Shown piece by piece: positions 1 to 8,196 of a DNA stretch of 64,000 bases (the first letter of the stretch is position 1; every line of letters begins with the position of its first letter). A program made the translations under genes and the position numbers. The notes below the pieces were generated by a model. That model was not told where the DNA came from and searched no databases. It worked only from the letters and a program-made list of their open reading frames with translations. The stretch is from Gp1-AA122 sp035631655 (lineage in GTDB: Bacteria; Acidobacteriota; Terriglobia; Terriglobales; Acidobacteriaceae), in assembly GCA_035631655.1 (NCBI GenBank), contig DASQIH010000221.1:35304-99303 (forward strand). Reading direction: 5' to 3'.

Positions 1-153
1 GAAGGATCCAATTCGTCTTACGTCGTCCCGGCTTAGATAAGCACGTTTTATTGATACGTTTCAATAGAATTATATTGCTGCATTTTCGGACTCCTCGAAA
101 ACGATAGGGGGTGGCCGGCTTCGCAGCAAACAACCCACTCCCAAGCCGAGTCA

Positions 154-180
154 TTGCTGTCCGGAGCTGTAGTTTATAAT
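154..180 (+). promoter_or_regulatory. candidate sigma-70 promoter for the PpiD-like gene
   Basis: A perfect TATAAT hexamer lies at 175-180, with TTGCTG at 154-159 as the nearest -35-like hexamer. The spacer is 15 nt, shorter than the usual 17. Transcription would start near 187, followed by GGAG at 203-206 and the ATG at 217. This is a by-eye match only. Confidence 0.4.
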
Positions 181-216
181 AATTGTTTCCTCCCTAATCT
201 CTGGAGTGACAAGAAG

Positions 217-2205
217 ATGATTCGATTTTTGCAAACCCCTGGCCCGATCAAGAAAGTTGTGCTCAGCGGCATTCTGCTGGTTTTCTGCGGAGCCATGGTG
301 ATCACCCTCATCCCGGGCGGGCTGAGCACGAACTTCGGTTTTGGCGGCGGCCCGGCCGCGGGCGTAGTGGCCACCGTAGGCGACCAGGACGTAACCCGCG
401 AAGAAGTGGTGCGCGTAGCTCAAAACATGCTCAAGCAGCAGTTTCCGCGTGGCAATGCTATGGCCGCCCAGCTTCTGCCGTTCTTTGCCTCGCGGGCTGC
501 GGATCAGCTGATAACGGAAAAAGCTTTGATCAGCGAAGCTCACCGCATGGGTTTCCGGGCGACCGATGAGGACGTTCGGGACGAACTGCGGCATGGGCAA
601 TACGCTGCCCTCTTTTTTCCAGGCGGCAAGTTTATCGGCCAGCAAGCTTACGAGAATCTTCTTGGGCAAAATGATGTGACTGTCCTCCAGTTTGAAGAGG
701 GGGTTAAGGACAACATCCTGATCACCAAGCTGCGTAACTTGGTTGCAGCCAGCGCGTCGGTGACCGACAAGGAGGTGCGCCAGGAATTTGAGAAACGTAG
801 CACCAAGGTCAAGTTCCAATATGCGGTGATCCGGGAAGCCGATCTGCGCAAGGGGATTCACCCCACCGAGTCGGAACTGAACGCGTTCTACGAGCGCAAT
901 AAGGCTACGTACAACAACTCCATTCCGGAAAAACGAAAGATCGCCTATGCGCTGCTGGACTCTTCGAAAATCGCGGCGGAAACGCAGGTGACCCCGGAAG
1001 ATTTGCGGTCTTACTACGACCAGCATCGCGATGAATATCGCGTCCCCGCGCAGGTAAATGTTCGCCACATTCTGATTAAAACTCCGCCTGCCGGTCCGGA
1101 CGGCAAGGTTGACCAGAAGGCGTTGGATGCGGCCAAGGCGAAAGCTGAGGACATCCTCAAGCAGTTAAAAGCTGGCGGCAAATTTGAAGATTTGGCTAAG
1201 AAGTATTCCGAAGATCCCGGCAGCGCAAAAAACGGCGGTTCGCTGGGCTGGATCGGCCGCGGTCGCACGGTTCCTGAATTCGAGAAGGTAGCGTTCTCGC
1301 TGTCAAAAGGTGGGACCAGCGAACTGGTCAAGAGCAGCTACGGTTTTCACATCATTCATGTGGATGACAAGCAGGATGCCCACATGAAATCTCTAGACGA
1401 GGTCAGGGCCCAGATCGAGCCGCTGATCAAGCAGCAGAAAGCCGCTCGCATTGCCGAGGGACAAGCTAATGCTCTGCTCACCCAGGCTCGCGCGAATGGT
1501 CTGGAGCAAGCTGCGGCCGCCAAGGGCCTTCAGGTGATCACTACCGAGTTCTTCGGCCGCAGCGAATCGTTGCCGGGTATCGGTTCCTCCCCGCAGTTTG
1601 CGGACGCTGTGTTCAGCGAAGGAGAGAAGTCTCCTCCGGACATGGTGCAGGTACAGCAAGGCTTCGTCGTGTACAAGTTGCTGGCGGTGAAGCCGCCGGC
1701 CACGCCCAGCTTTGAGCAAATCCGCGCGCGCGTGGAACAAGAATTCCAGAACGAGCGGGCCAACCAGTTGCTTAGCCAGAAAACCCAGGAACTCTCGGAC
1801 CGGGCCAAGGCGGAACACGATTTGAAGAAGGCGGCTAAAGAACTGGGCGCAACTCTCAAGACCAGCGATTTTGTTCTTCCCAATGGCCAGGTGCCGGACG
1901 TCGGATCGATGACCGGAGCCGCTTCCGTCGCCTTCACGATGAAACCGGGCGAGATCAGCGGACCCATCAATAGCGGCGCCAGCGGTGCGGTACTCCAGGT
2001 CCTGGAAAAGCAGGAACCCACCTCGGACGAGTTCGCCCAGAAAAAAGACGAGATTCGCGACTCGCTGGTGCAGCAAAAGCAAGGCGAACGGTTCGGTCTC
2101 TTCGTCAACAACCTCCGCCAGCAGATGGAAAAGGCCGGCAAGATCAAGATTAACGAAGAGGAGATGAAGGGACTCAGTCGCGGAGCCGCCGAGCAAGGCG
2201 AGTAG
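217..2205 (+). CDS. ppiD: PpiD/SurA-like periplasmic peptidyl-prolyl isomerase
   Basis: Predicted membrane-anchored periplasmic foldase that catalyses cis-trans isomerisation of prolyl bonds during outer-membrane and periplasmic protein folding. It has 662 residues: a short basic N-terminus, one membrane segment at about residues 12-33, a SurA_N-like helical chaperone region to about residue 270, and a parvulin (rotamase) domain at about 279-385. That domain contains the typical VRHILIK, a KYSEDPGSAKNGGSLGW stretch and GFHIIHV. A helical C-terminal part follows. The frame stays open further upstream, but ATG 217 follows GGAG (203-206) and gives the expected anchor. A single N-terminal anchor plus one parvulin domain fits PpiD better than soluble SurA. 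Confidence 0.9.
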   Translation: MIRFLQTPGPIKKVVLSGILLVFCGAMVITLIPGGLSTNFGFGGGPAAGVVATVGDQDVTREEVVRVAQNMLKQQFPRGNAMAAQLLPFFASRAADQLITEKALISEAHRMGFRATDEDVRDELRHGQYAALFFPGGKFIGQQAYENLLGQNDVTVLQFEEGVKDNILITKLRNLVAASASVTDKEVRQEFEKRSTKVKFQYAVIREADLRKGIHPTESELNAFYERNKATYNNSIPEKRKIAYALLDSSKIAAETQVTPEDLRSYYDQHRDEYRVPAQVNVRHILIKTPPAGPDGKVDQKALDAAKAKAEDILKQLKAGGKFEDLAKKYSEDPGSAKNGGSLGWIGRGRTVPEFEKVAFSLSKGGTSELVKSSYGFHIIHVDDKQDAHMKSLDEVRAQIEPLIKQQKAARIAEGQANALLTQARANGLEQAAAAKGLQVITTEFFGRSESLPGIGSSPQFADAVFSEGEKSPPDMVQVQQGFVVYKLLAVKPPATPSFEQIRARVEQEFQNERANQLLSQKTQELSDRAKAEHDLKKAAKELGATLKTSDFVLPNGQVPDVGSMTGAASVAFTMKPGEISGPINSGASGAVLQVLEKQEPTSDEFAQKKDEIRDSLVQQKQGERFGLFVNNLRQQMEKAGKIKINEEEMKGLSRGAAEQGE

Positions 2206-2235
2206 TTCTGTAGTGCTGGCGTCCCGCCGGCTGTA

Positions 2236-2256
2236 GCGCGGGCATCTTACCCGCGC
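2236..2256. repeat. intergenic hairpin, 7-bp stem
   Basis: GCGCGGG (2236-2242) pairs with CCCGCGC (2250-2256) across a 7-nt loop, in the 92-bp gap between the foldase and malQ. No T-run follows, so it resembles the dispersed GC-rich palindromes elsewhere in the window more than an intrinsic terminator. Confidence 0.5.
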
Positions 2257-2297
2257 GGCGTCTGTAATTCAAAACTCCGGCCCCTGTCGGATTCACG

Positions 2298-3833
2298 ATG
2301 TCATTTCCTCGCGCCACAGGCATCCTGCTCCATCCGACCTCGCTGCCCTCGCGCGGCGGAATCGGTGATCTTGGACCTGCCGCCTATGAATTTGTCGAGT
2401 TTCTTGCCGCTGCCCGCCAGGGACTCTGGCAAGTGCTGCCGCTGGGTCCCTTGGGTTACGGCAACTCGCCTTATTCTTCAACCTCGGCCTTCGCCGGGAA
2501 TCCGCTGCTGATCAGCCTGGAACGTCTGGCCGATCATGGCTGGATTGATCACTCGCAAGTCTCGCAACTGCCGGAGCATGTCGGTGCGGTGGACTACGAA
2601 GAAGTGCGCGCCGGCAAGTTACCTTTACTCATCGAAGCTGCTCGTAATTTCTTGAAGAACTCAACCGGCGCGCATCGCTCGCGCTTCGAGGGCTTCTGCA
2701 CAGAGAATGACTGGTGGCTGGAAGATTTCGTCTTGTTCGCCGTCCTTCGCGATCTCTATCGGAAGGATAGCTGGAACCAATGGCCGCGAGAACTGGCTCG
2801 GCGCGAGCCTGTAGCCTTGGCCAAGGCACGTACGGAGCTTGCCGAGCAACTGGACGTGGGACGTGTCATTCAGTTTGCCTTCCGGGAGCAGTGGCACGCG
2901 TTGCGGCGCCATTGCGCGCAGCGTTCAATCCGCGTTGCCGGCGACATCGCCATCTTCGTCGATTACGACAGCGCCGATGTGTGGACCCATCCAGAACTCT
3001 TTCGGCTCAACGAAAACCTCGATCCGGAAGTCGTTTCGGGTGTGCCGCCTGACGCCTTCAGCGCCACTGGGCAACGCTGGGGGAATCCGCTGTACCGCTG
3101 GGACGTGATGAGCGGACGCGGGTATCAATGGTGGGTTCAGCGCATGCGCTGGGCGACACAAACCTGCGACTACATTCGGCTCGACCACTTCCGCGGCTTC
3201 GAGCAGTTCTGGGAAATTCCGGCCAGTGAGCCTACGGCAGTTCATGGCCGCTGGGTGGACGGGCCCAAGAATCACATTTTCGAAAAGCTCAGCGACGCGC
3301 TAGGCGGCTTGCCGTTTTTTGCCGAGGACCTGGGCTATATCACACCCGAGGTGCACGCCTTGCGCGAGCGCTTGCAAATCCCCGGTATGGCAGTTCTGCA
3401 ATTCGGTTTTGGCAATCCCGGCGCGCATATCTACCTGCCGCACCGCCTCTCGCCCGACCGGGTCATCTACACCGGAACGCATGACAACGACACTACTGTG
3501 GGCTGGTGGAATTCCTGGGCGACGGAGCAGGAACGGCGGGATGTGCAAGCCTATCTGGGACCCATTAACCACGAAGGAATCCATTGGGCTTTCATCCGTG
3601 CTGCACAAGCGTCGGTAGCCACTTTGTCCGTCGTGCCTTTGCAGGATGTGCTGGGATTGGGCAGCGAAGGCCGTATGAACACTCCCAGCCGCACCGATGG
3701 AAACTGGCGCTGGCGGTTTGTCCCGGGAGCTCTCTCCCGCGAGCATGCTGAGAAGTTGGCCGTGCTCGCCGAAGTCAGCGATCGCCTGCCACAGCCGTGC
3801 CCCGTACCCCCAGAGGAAGACTTCGCTGCATAA
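2298..3833 (+). CDS. malQ: 4-alpha-glucanotransferase (amylomaltase, GH77)
   Basis: Transfers alpha-1,4-glucan segments between maltodextrins in the cytoplasm (glycogen/maltodextrin metabolism). It has 511 residues, normal for GH77. The N-terminus shows the family's LHPTSLPSRGGIGDLG and LGYGNSPYSS stretches. The catalytic triad is visible: Asp296 in RLDHFRGF, Glu343 in FAEDLG and Asp396 in GTHDND. The C-terminus has the expected GRMNTPS. It stands alone, preceded by a hairpin-bearing gap and convergent with the hemerythrin gene. No glycogen phosphorylase or branching enzyme is adjacent. Confidence 0.96.
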   Translation: MSFPRATGILLHPTSLPSRGGIGDLGPAAYEFVEFLAAARQGLWQVLPLGPLGYGNSPYSSTSAFAGNPLLISLERLADHGWIDHSQVSQLPEHVGAVDYEEVRAGKLPLLIEAARNFLKNSTGAHRSRFEGFCTENDWWLEDFVLFAVLRDLYRKDSWNQWPRELARREPVALAKARTELAEQLDVGRVIQFAFREQWHALRRHCAQRSIRVAGDIAIFVDYDSADVWTHPELFRLNENLDPEVVSGVPPDAFSATGQRWGNPLYRWDVMSGRGYQWWVQRMRWATQTCDYIRLDHFRGFEQFWEIPASEPTAVHGRWVDGPKNHIFEKLSDALGGLPFFAEDLGYITPEVHALRERLQIPGMAVLQFGFGNPGAHIYLPHRLSPDRVIYTGTHDNDTTVGWWNSWATEQERRDVQAYLGPINHEGIHWAFIRAAQASVATLSVVPLQDVLGLGSEGRMNTPSRTDGNWRWRFVPGALSREHAEKLAVLAEVSDRLPQPCPVPPEEDFAA

Positions 3834-3856
3834 GGCCCGAAAATTTTCCGGCTGGT

Positions 3857-4357
3857 TCAGTTTCCGCGTCCGGGTGGCAGTCGTGTGGCCTGGTTCGGTA
3901 GGGAACAGGTCTGAATCGCAGGCGCAAGTGCCTTCTCCAGCGACTCTCCGAGCCCGGCCAGTTCCTGCGAAGTAAGCCGGCGCTGCATCTCTTCAAAAAG
4001 CTGCTGCTCTTCTTTGCGGATATGAGCAGAAAGCTGGCTCGCCAGATCATGCAAGGCGACGGAATCCAAGCTCCGTTCTAGCGCCCGCGTGAAATAGCCT
4101 CGCAACACCCCATGTTCCCGGAGGAGTTCCTCAACCAGGGAACGCAGTTCCGTGAATTGCGTGGCCGCAGGGAACAGTTGCTTTTCCTCGGCGTCAAAAT
4201 GAATCCGGATTTCTTGTTCGAAGATCTGTTGGAGTTCGGTCTGCCAGGCGGCAAGGTCCACTTCACCCGCCTGCACCGCGCGTTCAATTCGAACGCAGAG
4301 AGCGAGCGCATGTTGATGCTGGTGCGAGAGTCGAATCAGGTTCTTGTCGCGCAGCAT
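3857..4357 (-). CDS. hemerythrin HHE domain protein
   Basis: A 166-residue helical protein whose histidines fit a di-iron hemerythrin-like four-helix bundle: an N-terminal HQHQH near residue 12, HFDAEEKQLFP near 53, REHG near 80, and HIRKEEQQLFEEM near 111. Such proteins bind oxygen or NO, or store iron; the sequence does not say which. It lacks a signal peptide, so it is cytoplasmic. The last ~25 residues are Pro/Arg-rich and probably disordered. It is monocistronic, convergent with malQ, and 153 bp from the next plus-strand gene. Confidence 0.8.
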   Translation of the reverse strand: MLRDKNLIRLSHQHQHALALCVRIERAVQAGEVDLAAWQTELQQIFEQEIRIHFDAEEKQLFPAATQFTELRSLVEELLREHGVLRGYFTRALERSLDSVALHDLASQLSAHIRKEEQQLFEEMQRRLTSQELAGLGESLEKALAPAIQTCSLPNQATRLPPGRGN

Positions 4358-4510
4358 TTTTCCAATTATCCCAGAGAATACTGCCCCGCTTTACTAAATA
4401 TGCGGCACCGTCGACAATAGTCGGTTCGCCCTGGGGCGTGCCGTTTCTCCGTAGGCGCAGTCGCCGGAATCGCGGCACAATCGAAAGTAAGCAGGGCAAC
4501 AGGAGCCCTC

Positions 4511-4699
4511 ATGCAAGCTACTGGAGAACTCATTCGTCTGCTGAACTACGTCGATGATATTGCCGCTACCCTTCGTCGGATCACTTCCACCATTCCTACC
4601 CTGACCCCCGAGGAACGCAAACGCCTGGCCGAGTACATGCGTAAATCCGACCCCAATTTTGTTGTTGTGCTCGAAAGTCTGGAAAAGGGAGTCCAGTAG
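4511..4699 (+). CDS. small hypothetical protein coupled to hbd
   Basis: A 62-residue protein with no recognised family. It is predicted mostly helical, with a charged C-terminal half (PEERKRLAEYMRKSDPNF) and no signal or membrane segment. AGGAG at 4501-4505 sits 5 nt before the ATG. Its TAG stop shares one base with the GTG start of the dehydrogenase (TAGTG), so the two are almost certainly co-translated. The coupling suggests a role connected to the dehydrogenase or simply a shared operon; no function can be assigned. Confidence 0.75.
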   Translation: MQATGELIRLLNYVDDIAATLRRITSTIPTLTPEERKRLAEYMRKSDPNFVVVLESLEKGVQ

Positions 4700-5607
4700 T
4701 GGGCGAAGTCAGGACGGTCGCGGTCATCGGCGCCGGTATCATGGGGCGCGGCATTGCTCATGCTGCAGCCCTTGGTGGCTACCGCACCATTCTCGAGGAT
4801 TTGCTTCCCAATGCGCTACGTCGCGCCGAGACTGAGATTCGTTCCAATCTCGATCGGGCTGTCGAACTGGGCAAGGTCACTCCGGCCGATGCCGACGCGG
4901 CGTTTTCTCGGATTGACTATGCGGGCACCGTGGAGGAAGCGGCGCGCCAGGCGGACCTGGTCATTGAAGCTGTGCCCGAGGAGATGGAATCGAAGATCGA
5001 GATCTTTACCCTGCTCGACAAGATCTGCCGTCCGACTACCATTCTCGCATCGAATACTTCATCGCTCAGCATTACTGAGATCGCATCAGTAACCTATCGC
5101 GCCAAGAAAATCCTGGGCATGCACTTTTTCAATCCTGTGCAGAAGATGAAGCTACTGGAAATCGTGCGCGCGCTGGAGACCGATGATGACACCCTGGCCA
5201 CTGCGGTCGCGGTCGGCAGGCGCATGGGTAAGGAAGTGGTTGTGATCAAGGAATCGCCGGGATTTATTACCAGTCGCATCAACGCCATGATCGGCAATGA
5301 GGCGTTTTATATGCTGCAGGAAGGAATCGCTTCGGCGGCTGATATTGATAAAGCGCTCAAGCTGGGGCTGAACCATCCTATGGGGCCGTTCGAGCTGGTT
5401 GATCTGGTGGGACTCGATACGCGGCTGCATATTCTCGAGTATCTCCACAAAACCCTGGGCGAGAAATTCCGCCCGGCGCCGCTCCTGGTGCAGTACGTGA
5501 AAGCGGGACGCCTGGGCCGCAAGGCGGGACGCGGCGTTTTCGAGTACCCCGAAGCAACGGCCAATGCGCCGGCAGAGCAGATGACCGTTGCCGGTAAGAA
5601 GGCCTGA
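4699..5607 (+). CDS. hbd: 3-hydroxybutyryl-CoA / 3-hydroxyacyl-CoA dehydrogenase
   Basis: NAD(P)-dependent oxidation of 3-hydroxyacyl-CoA to 3-ketoacyl-CoA (fatty acid or butyrate metabolism), cytoplasmic. It has 302 residues, close to the ~280-300 of stand-alone enzymes. The N-terminal Rossmann motif is VIGAGIMGRGIAHAAA. ASNTSSLSIT, MHFFNPVQKMKLLEI (catalytic His) and KESPGFITSRI follow, then the all-helical C-terminal domain with the NHPMGPFELVDLVGLD signature. GTG start at 4699 overlaps the preceding stop by one base. No enoyl-CoA hydratase or thiolase is next to it, so the exact chain length and direction are unknown. Confidence 0.93.
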   Translation: MGEVRTVAVIGAGIMGRGIAHAAALGGYRTILEDLLPNALRRAETEIRSNLDRAVELGKVTPADADAAFSRIDYAGTVEEAARQADLVIEAVPEEMESKIEIFTLLDKICRPTTILASNTSSLSITEIASVTYRAKKILGMHFFNPVQKMKLLEIVRALETDDDTLATAVAVGRRMGKEVVVIKESPGFITSRINAMIGNEAFYMLQEGIASAADIDKALKLGLNHPMGPFELVDLVGLDTRLHILEYLHKTLGEKFRPAPLLVQYVKAGRLGRKAGRGVFEYPEATANAPAEQMTVAGKKA

Positions 5608-5615
5608 GTTTCCGC

Positions 5616-6785
5616 TCACAACCGACTTCGTCCGAAGTTCAAACCACTCAAGCTTGCCACTGACGTGGGATCCACCCCTTTGCTCGCCAGCAGGACATGA
5701 AAAATTTCCCCCATTCCGGCCGGGGTCACCAGGTGCTTCAACTGGAGCGCAACCTTGGCCCGCTCCTGCGGCAAGCGGCATTCTTCGAAGGCATCGGCGA
5801 ACTGGTTTTGCTCACCGATGCCCAGCAGAAACCGCGACTGGGTGAGTAGTTCGTGAGCCTGCATGCCGTGTTGCTCGGCGGCAGCGGCCAATGCGGTGAA
5901 GTTCACGTGCGCTGTGATGTCCTGTTCGCCCGGAGCTTCGTACGGATTCGGACTGGCGGAGTGCTGGCGATAGGTCATCACGGTTCCGCGATGGCGTCCC
6001 GCCAGCTGTTCGCTGCGGGTATAGCCATAGTCGATGGCGATTATGAAACCACGTTGGACTGACTCGGCAACGCCTGACATATATCGTTGTGCTCGCAGAG
6101 AGGCCTCGACGCGCGCGCCCGCTTCGGGATGGACGCTGTAATGCTCGATAAAGTCGAGCACCTCTGGAGAAGCCGGAGCCCACGTTTCCATGCAACGGCC
6201 GTCCTGCACGTCAACGTGCAAGGTGCCTTTCGGGCTGATGACCTCGACAGGGAGAGCGTCGAAGAATTCGTTTGCAAAGACGATGACGGGGACCTCAGGG
6301 GCTAAAGCCCGAACATGTTGAGGGAGTTGGACCGGCACGGCTGAAGCCGTGCCCTCCCCAGTTGCCAACGACGCTGTTCCGGACTCGATATGCCGGCTGA
6401 GCGTGTCCTTTAACCGTTCCCGCAACGCAGGCGAGTGCTCGGCTAGCGTGTAATGCAAGGCACGGAAAAAGTCGCGGAATTTCTTTTCCGAACGGTCCAG
6501 CACATCCTGTGCGAATAATCCCCGTCCCGGCCCCAGTTCCAGAATCTCGATCCGCTCTGGCGACCTCAGTGCCCGCCACATTTCCTCAAACTGCCGAGCC
6601 AGCAGCCTTCCGAAGACCGCATGCACGTCGCTCGCGGTGTAGAAGTCGCCAGCCTTGCCGAACTGCCCGGCATGGCGTGCGTAATAACCCAAGTGTGGTT
6701 CGTACAGGCAAAGTTCCATGTAGCGGGAAAACGGTATCGGCCCGCCCTCGCGGATTTCCTGCTCGATGCGCTCGCGCAGGGTCAC
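5616..6785 (-). CDS. SAM-dependent methyltransferase, COG1565/NDUFAF7 family
   Basis: A 389-residue class I methyltransferase of the family that includes mitochondrial NDUFAF7 (an arginine methyltransferase); bacterial substrates are unknown. Visible: FSRYMELCLYEPHLGYYA at the N-terminus, the SAM motif ILELGPGRGLFAQDVL, and VIVFANEFFDALPVEV. Start ATG overlaps the stop of the upstream small gene (ATGA). Odd feature: codons for about residues 145-163 coincide with a two-hairpin palindromic element (6298-6353) of a kind seen between genes elsewhere in the window. The element inserts Ala/Pro/Val-rich sequence just before the FANEFFDALPV motif without breaking the frame. Confidence 0.88.
   Translation of the reverse strand: MTLRERIEQEIREGGPIPFSRYMELCLYEPHLGYYARHAGQFGKAGDFYTASDVHAVFGRLLARQFEEMWRALRSPERIEILELGPGRGLFAQDVLDRSEKKFRDFFRALHYTLAEHSPALRERLKDTLSRHIESGTASLATGEGTASAVPVQLPQHVRALAPEVPVIVFANEFFDALPVEVISPKGTLHVDVQDGRCMETWAPASPEVLDFIEHYSVHPEAGARVEASLRAQRYMSGVAESVQRGFIIAIDYGYTRSEQLAGRHRGTVMTYRQHSASPNPYEAPGEQDITAHVNFTALAAAAEQHGMQAHELLTQSRFLLGIGEQNQFADAFEECRLPQERAKVALQLKHLVTPAGMGEIFHVLLASKGVDPTSVASLSGLNFGRSRL
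6298..6353. repeat. two-hairpin palindromic element inside a coding sequence
   Basis: GGGCT-aa-AGCCC (about 6299-6310) is followed after ~23 bp by a 9-bp stem, GGCACGGCT (6334-6342) / AGCCGTGCC (6345-6353), with a 2-nt loop. The arrangement matches the intergenic element at 42662-42716. Here it lies in frame within the methyltransferase gene. Confidence 0.6.
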
Positions 6786-7099
6786 TGGCCTTCCCGCTGT
6801 CGCTCGGCGCGGTTCTGTGGCGTGCGCGTGAACATTTCAATCAGGTAGTCGTGCAGACAGTCGTACAACTGGCGCTGAAACGTCCATTCGAATTGCGGGT
6901 GGTCGAGATCGCGCGGGTGCAAGTCAAAGTAATAGGTGTGCAGCGGAACGTCAGGGTTCTTGAACTTGATGATGACCTCGACGCCATCCCCTTTGGTACG
7001 CGCGTCGAAGGCGAGCAGGGGGTGTTCGTACAGTCGTAGCTGGTGCAGCACACGTTCCAGGCGACGGTTAGTTTCGGGCACTCCAGGATTGTAGAACAC
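6782..7099 (-). CDS. conserved hypothetical protein upstream of the methyltransferase
   Basis: A 105-residue soluble protein of unknown family, rich in aromatic and charged residues. It has a central region (VEVIIKFKNPDVPLHTYYFDLHPRD) that looks beta-structured and a helical C-terminus. There is no signal peptide. Its TGA overlaps the methyltransferase ATG by 4 nt, so the two form a coupled pair. The function is not evident. The coupling and the lack of any catalytic motif make an accessory role for the methyltransferase a guess only. Confidence 0.75.
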   Translation of the reverse strand: MFYNPGVPETNRRLERVLHQLRLYEHPLLAFDARTKGDGVEVIIKFKNPDVPLHTYYFDLHPRDLDHPQFEWTFQRQLYDCLHDYLIEMFTRTPQNRAERQREGQ

Positions 7100-7132
7100 C
7101 AGAACGATGCTAACTGGACTGGGCTCGCCGTC

Positions 7133-7185
7133 AGCTATCAGCTTTCAGCAAAACCACTGAGAGCTGATGGCTGATGGCTGAAAGC
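7133..7185. repeat. imperfect inverted repeat (AGCT/GCTGA family)
   Basis: AGCTATCAGCTTTCAGC (7133-7149) faces a GCTGATGGCTGATGGCTGAAAGC-type arm (7163-7185) across ~13 bp. It sits in the divergent gap between the methyltransferase pair and the three-gene unit at 7.3-9.1 kb. A related but longer inverted repeat lies at 20061-20222. Confidence 0.5.
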
Positions 7186-7294
7186 CTATTCAGGACTTCT
7201 GTTCCGATTTCGTAACGCAAACTGGCGCTCTAGTCATTTCCCTTGACAGGGGTATATACTTCGCGCCAACGCGATTGTTCGCTCCGCGATAACC

Positions 7295-7675
7295 ATGCAC
7301 TACGCAATGAAATTGGCAAACTGGGAGGGCATGATTCTGCTGGCGGGCTTCTTCGGAATTGTGTTCTGGAAGCTCCTGACAGGCGGAATCAGCCTCCACG
7401 GCTTGCTCGAGGGCACCATCCTGGATCGCAGCCGCCCCGACGGTCCCCGCTATTCAACTTACTTCAGTGCTGGTCGAGCACAGCTGCTGATGATTACCAT
7501 CTTTTCCAGCCTGTACTACCTGCTGCAGGTGATCCACGATCCGAGCGCATTTCCGAAACTTCCCGATGCTCTGGTCGCCGTCCTGGGCGGCAGCCAGGTG
7601 CTCTACCTGGGCGGCAAGGCGCAGGCTGTATTGTTGGGCCGGCTCCGAGATCTAATCGATAGGAGAACACCATGA
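7295..7675 (+). CDS. small membrane protein of unknown function, first of a three-gene unit
   Basis: A 126-residue integral membrane protein with hydrophobic stretches at about 12-30, 60-78 and 88-105. The C-terminal half (GRAQLLMITIFSSLYYLLQV, then AFPKLPDALVAVLGGSQVLYLGGKAQA) resembles the third quarter of the next protein: R-x-Q-L, T six residues after the Q, FP..(I/L)P, LG.S...Y...K. The pair therefore looks like paralogous membrane modules. No family is recognised. Its TGA overlaps the next ATG (ATGA). The start has no clear Shine-Dalgarno, and an ATG a few codons later (M5) is possible. Confidence 0.72.
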   Translation: MHYAMKLANWEGMILLAGFFGIVFWKLLTGGISLHGLLEGTILDRSRPDGPRYSTYFSAGRAQLLMITIFSSLYYLLQVIHDPSAFPKLPDALVAVLGGSQVLYLGGKAQAVLLGRLRDLIDRRTP

Positions 7676-8166
7676 GAAATCCCGAATATTTTGCGAGTGT
7701 GGCGCTGGCGGTGGTCGCCGCCTTCATCATCGCAATATGGGTTCCCGGGGACGGCGCCATCAAAGTGAAGCTTGCCATCAGCTATGGCGGGTTGGTCCTG
7801 CTCTTTCTCTTTGGGTTCATGATCCTGGCAGCCATCGCCTCAGGGAAGATCGACATCAGCGGAATCCTGATGGAGAAAGGAGGAAGTGGCAGCGGCATCG
7901 CCAGCATGTCCCGTTTCCAGTTGATGGTTTTCACCTTTGTGATCGCCATGAGCTTCTTTCTGATTGTGGTCAGTACAGGGAAGTTTCCTGAAAAGATTCC
8001 GCCCGAGGTACTGACTCTGCTGGGCATCAGCGCCAGCACCTATGCGGTTAGCAAAGGCATCCAGGCGGGCGCGAAGGGGAGCACTGGCAACGGGGGCGGA
8101 GGTGGGGGTGGAGGCGGAGGAACCGCGGGTGCTCAGGGCGGCAGTCAGTACACCGACCAGGGATGA
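7672..8166 (+). CDS. membrane protein with glycine-rich tail, second of the unit
   Basis: A 164-residue protein with membrane segments at about 7-25, 36-56 and 82-100, preceded by AGGAG (7661-7665). Residues ~78-125 contain SRFQLMVFTFVIAMSFFLIV and FPEKIPPEVLTLLGIS..TYAVSKGIQA, aligning with the first protein's C-terminal half. The last ~35 residues are almost pure Gly with Ser/Ala/Gln and should be disordered. No catalytic motif is visible. It stops 30 nt before the proposed CTG start of the third gene, in the same frame. Confidence 0.75.
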   Translation: MRNPEYFASVALAVVAAFIIAIWVPGDGAIKVKLAISYGGLVLLFLFGFMILAAIASGKIDISGILMEKGGSGSGIASMSRFQLMVFTFVIAMSFFLIVVSTGKFPEKIPPEVLTLLGISASTYAVSKGIQAGAKGSTGNGGGGGGGGGGTAGAQGGSQYTDQG

Positions 8167-8184
8167 GGGCCTCGGCCGAGGGGT

Positions 8185-8191
8185 AAGGAGG
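8185..8191 (+). promoter_or_regulatory. strong Shine-Dalgarno deciding a CTG start
   Basis: AAGGAGG at 8185-8191 is followed by 5 nt and then CTG at 8197. No ATG, GTG or TTG in this frame lies between the preceding stop (8164-8166) and the ATG at 8278, which itself has no Shine-Dalgarno. Confidence 0.6.
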
Positions 8192-8196
8192 AGAAC

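Noticed and set aside
1..153. Possible gene end or tRNA at the left edge
   Set aside because: No stop-bounded frame with a recognisable product and no cloverleaf could be drawn.
7243..7260. TTGACA (7243-7248) followed by TATACT (7255-7260) ahead of the three-gene unit
   Set aside because: Only 6 nt separate the hexamers; no -10-like hexamer lies 16-18 nt after TTGACA.
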